Shown piece by piece: positions 62,478-64,000 of a stretch of 64,000 nucleotides of DNA. Location of the stretch: the NCBI RefSeq assembly GCF_028330965.1, contig NZ_JAQMUB010000101.1:98620-162619 (forward strand), read 5' to 3'. Made by a program: the position numbers and the translations under genes. The stretch is from Oscillatoria sp. CS-180 (GTDB lineage Bacteria > Cyanobacteriota > Cyanobacteriia > Phormidesmidales > Phormidesmidaceae). The first letter of the stretch is position 1. The number at the start of each line of letters is the position of its first letter. Under the pieces are notes generated by a model, which saw nothing but the letters and a program-made list of their open reading frames with translations, was not told where the DNA came from and ran no database searches.

Positions 62478-62956
62478 TCACAACTAGAGGATTAAGGCTC
62501 TCGTCAACGCCAAGGGAACGCCCAATCATCCTTGCTCTGGAACTCTGTGCTGCGGGCTAGCACGGTAGTTATGTCGAGAAGATTGATCCACGATTCATTC
62601 AAAGGCGTTACATAGCCCCTGGAAGACTCAATTCACTGATCCAGTCTTCTAAAGAAACCGTTCTCAATCAGGAAAAAGTCTTGACATGTCCCACGAGTTT
62701 TCGGTAAGCACTTGGAGAAAGCAGTCTGTTTTGACAACATGTTCTGATAACGACAGATATTCCTTCCGGTTTGCAGCGATAGTTCAAAGTTGACGGCAGC
62801 TTATTGGCCGTCGCCAGTTCCGTTAGAACAAGACAGAAGCCACTGGGCTATGAGCTAGGCGTCTGGATGCTACTGAGTGCCCTAGCCTAGATGGCTAAAG
62901 CTATATCTGTCGACGCGATCGTTGATTGTCATGCAATCTGCAGAGGTTTTTTGGCT
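62478..62956. other. Spacer holding repeat copy D
   Basis: About 480 bp between the divergent TPR-protein and dehydrogenase genes. Apart from repeat copy D (62801-62905) no gene or promoter pair is clear. The ORF opening at 62891 begins inside the repeat. Confidence 0.5.
62801..62905 (-). repeat. Copy D of the 105-bp repeat family
   Basis: Minus orientation: left end TATAGCTTTAGCCATCTAGG at 62905 and right end CGACGGCCAATAA at 62801. It differs from copy A by scattered substitutions and small indels over its whole length. It overlaps the first bases of an upstream start (62891) for the dehydrogenase gene, which supports using ATG 62957. Confidence 0.7.
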
Positions 62957-63952
62957 ATGAAAATTGCGTTCTTCAGCACCAAGCCTTACGACAAAGCTTC
63001 ATTTAGCGCTGCGAACGAAATCTACAACCACGAATTAGTCTTCTTTGAACCCCGCCTTACTCCCGATACAGCTACGCTGGCCCAGAATTTTTCAGCAGTC
63101 TGCGTATTTATTAACGATGATGTCAATGAGACAACCCTGAGGGCGATCGCGGCAACAGGGACTCGTCTGGTCGCACTGCGGTGTGCAGGTTTCAATAACG
63201 TTGATTTGAAAACTGCGCAAGAATTGGGAATCCAAGTCGTCAGGGTCCCGGCTTACTCTCCCTATGCTGTTGCTGAACACGCGATGGGACTCATCTTGAT
63301 GCTCAATCGCAAACTCTATCGCGCCTACAATCGGGTACGCGAAGACAACTTTGCTCTGAATGGCCTATTGGGCTTTGATATTCACGGTAAAACTGTCGGC
63401 GTGGTTGGGACCGGTAAAATTGGGCAATGTTTTGCTCAAATCATTCATGGCTTTGGAGCCCAGCTGGTGGCCTACGACGTGAAAGAGAATCCAGAGGTGC
63501 TCAAGCTGGGAACTGAGTATCTGGACTTACCAGACCTATTAAGCCGCTCTGACATTGTTTCGCTACACTGCCCGCTGATACCTGCAACCCACCACATTAT
63601 TAACGCCACGTCGCTTCAGCACCTAAAACCAGGAGCAATGCTGATCAACACTAGTCGCGGTGGGCTAGTGGATACTCGTGCGGTAATCGATGCCTTAAAA
63701 ACAGGGCAACTCGGCTATTTTGGAGCGGACGTTTATGAACAGGAGAAAGATCTTTTCTTTGAAGACTATTCGGATCGCGTTATTCAAGATGACACGTTTC
63801 AGCTTCTACAGTCCTTCTCGAATGTGGTCGTCACTGCTCATCAAGCCTTTTTTACTCAAGAAGCCCTGGATAATATTGCCAAGACAACCTTAAGCAACGT
63901 TACCGATATTGCTGCTAATAAACCTTGCGAAAACGCACTTTGGAGGCCGTAG
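62957..63952 (+). CDS. D-lactate dehydrogenase-like 2-hydroxyacid dehydrogenase
   Basis: The 331-residue protein begins [16 protein letters not shown]. It has the N-terminal substrate domain, the NAD-binding [15 protein letters not shown] (about 150-164), catalytic Arg in [17 protein letters not shown], Glu in [13 protein letters not shown] (about 265) and His in [12 protein letters not shown] (about 296). The YEQExxLFFED and AHQAFFTxEAL blocks are those of LdhA-type D-lactate dehydrogenases (2-HADH family), which reduce pyruvate to D-lactate during fermentation. The frame extends to 62891 within repeat copy D and is not used. Another 2-hydroxyacid is possible as substrate. Confidence 0.9.
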   Translation: MKIAFFSTKPYDKASFSAANEIYNHELVFFEPRLTPDTATLAQNFSAVCVFINDDVNETTLRAIAATGTRLVALRCAGFNNVDLKTAQELGIQVVRVPAYSPYAVAEHAMGLILMLNRKLYRAYNRVREDNFALNGLLGFDIHGKTVGVVGTGKIGQCFAQIIHGFGAQLVAYDVKENPEVLKLGTEYLDLPDLLSRSDIVSLHCPLIPATHHIINATSLQHLKPGAMLINTSRGGLVDTRAVIDALKTGQLGYFGADVYEQEKDLFFEDYSDRVIQDDTFQLLQSFSNVVVTAHQAFFTQEALDNIAKTTLSNVTDIAANKPCENALWRP

Positions 63953-63999
63953 GAACGAGGTAACCTTGCCTTTGGGTGCAGGTAGGGGCGAGGTAACCT
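63949..63999. repeat. Direct repeat of an 18-bp word at the window edge
   Basis: GTAGGAACGAGGTAACCT (63949-63966) and GTAGGGGCGAGGTAACCT (63982-63999) differ at two positions. The first overlaps the dehydrogenase stop codon. A longer array may continue beyond the window. Confidence 0.6.
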
Positions 64000-64000
64000 C

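Noticed and set aside
1..64000. tRNA genes or CRISPR arrays
   Set aside because: The only T-arm-like sequence found (11770-11790) belongs to tmRNA, and no regularly spaced direct repeats were seen.

Overview
The window comes from a cyanobacterial chromosome. It carries chlorophyll synthase (chlG), a BicA-type bicarbonate transporter, an NblB-like HEAT-repeat protein, a DevBCA-type exporter, a HetZ-related protein and a cyanobacterial-type tmRNA. The palindrome GCGATCGC (HIP1) recurs throughout, for example at 2893-2900. The presence of a HetZ-related protein and DevBCA suggests a filamentous or Leptolyngbya-like lineage, but that is inference. I see no rRNA, tRNA, CRISPR array, transposase or prophage. 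The content is ordinary core genome with short operons on both strands.

Layout. 1-5.3 kb: the end of an acidic low-complexity gene, two small genes, hisF, a DUF2862 protein, a degenerate ArsA-like protein and chlG. 5.4-12.2 kb: a class A penicillin-binding protein, an Lhr-like helicase, a sulfotransferase-like protein, a 59-residue small gene with its own terminator, and ssrA. 12.5-15.3 kb: a small RPIA-repeat protein facing rplU-rpmA across a perfect palindrome, then an SGNH hydrolase. 15.4-24.1 kb: a UvrD-like helicase, an M42 peptidase, a CBS protein, an NblB-like protein, an RsbW-like kinase, two small conserved proteins and asnS. 24.8-32 kb: bicA, a PAS/GGDEF/EAL protein, a secreted amidase and a DUF2256 mini-protein. 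32-36.2 kb: a TetR regulator divergent from devBCA, with twin operators. 36.2-41.5 kb: a lone phnK-like ATPase, hetZ-like, a 59-residue membrane protein, ExoD, a YqaA-like protein, an unknown protein and a YdjM-like membrane protein. 41.5-48.9 kb: cysteine desulfurase, an S41 protease, an EamA transporter, SppA, AroH and small proteins. 49-57 kb: gcvP, a GAF protein with an overlapping membrane partner, and ffh. 57-64 kb: a DppC-like permease, an exported acidic protein, DUF4383 and DoxX-like membrane proteins, a coiled-coil/PLD-like/TPR protein and a D-lactate dehydrogenase-like enzyme.

The most unusual non-coding signal is a family of about 105-bp interspersed repeats with related ends (2701, 24595, 57950, 62801, plus fragments). 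It looks like a miniature mobile element. Three genes too short for routine ORF calling were found by reading: 11412-11591 (-), 31881-32048 (+) and 38340-38519 (-). Other signals worth attention are the exact inverted 14-bp operators between tetR and devB, the phnK-like gene with no C-P lyase partners, and two large multidomain proteins with unexplained regions (52839-55151 and 60168-62477).

Domain assignments rest on motif recognition by eye; no database search was run. Where an upstream in-frame start exists, I chose the start where family similarity begins or where a ribosome-binding site is visible, and the entry says so.
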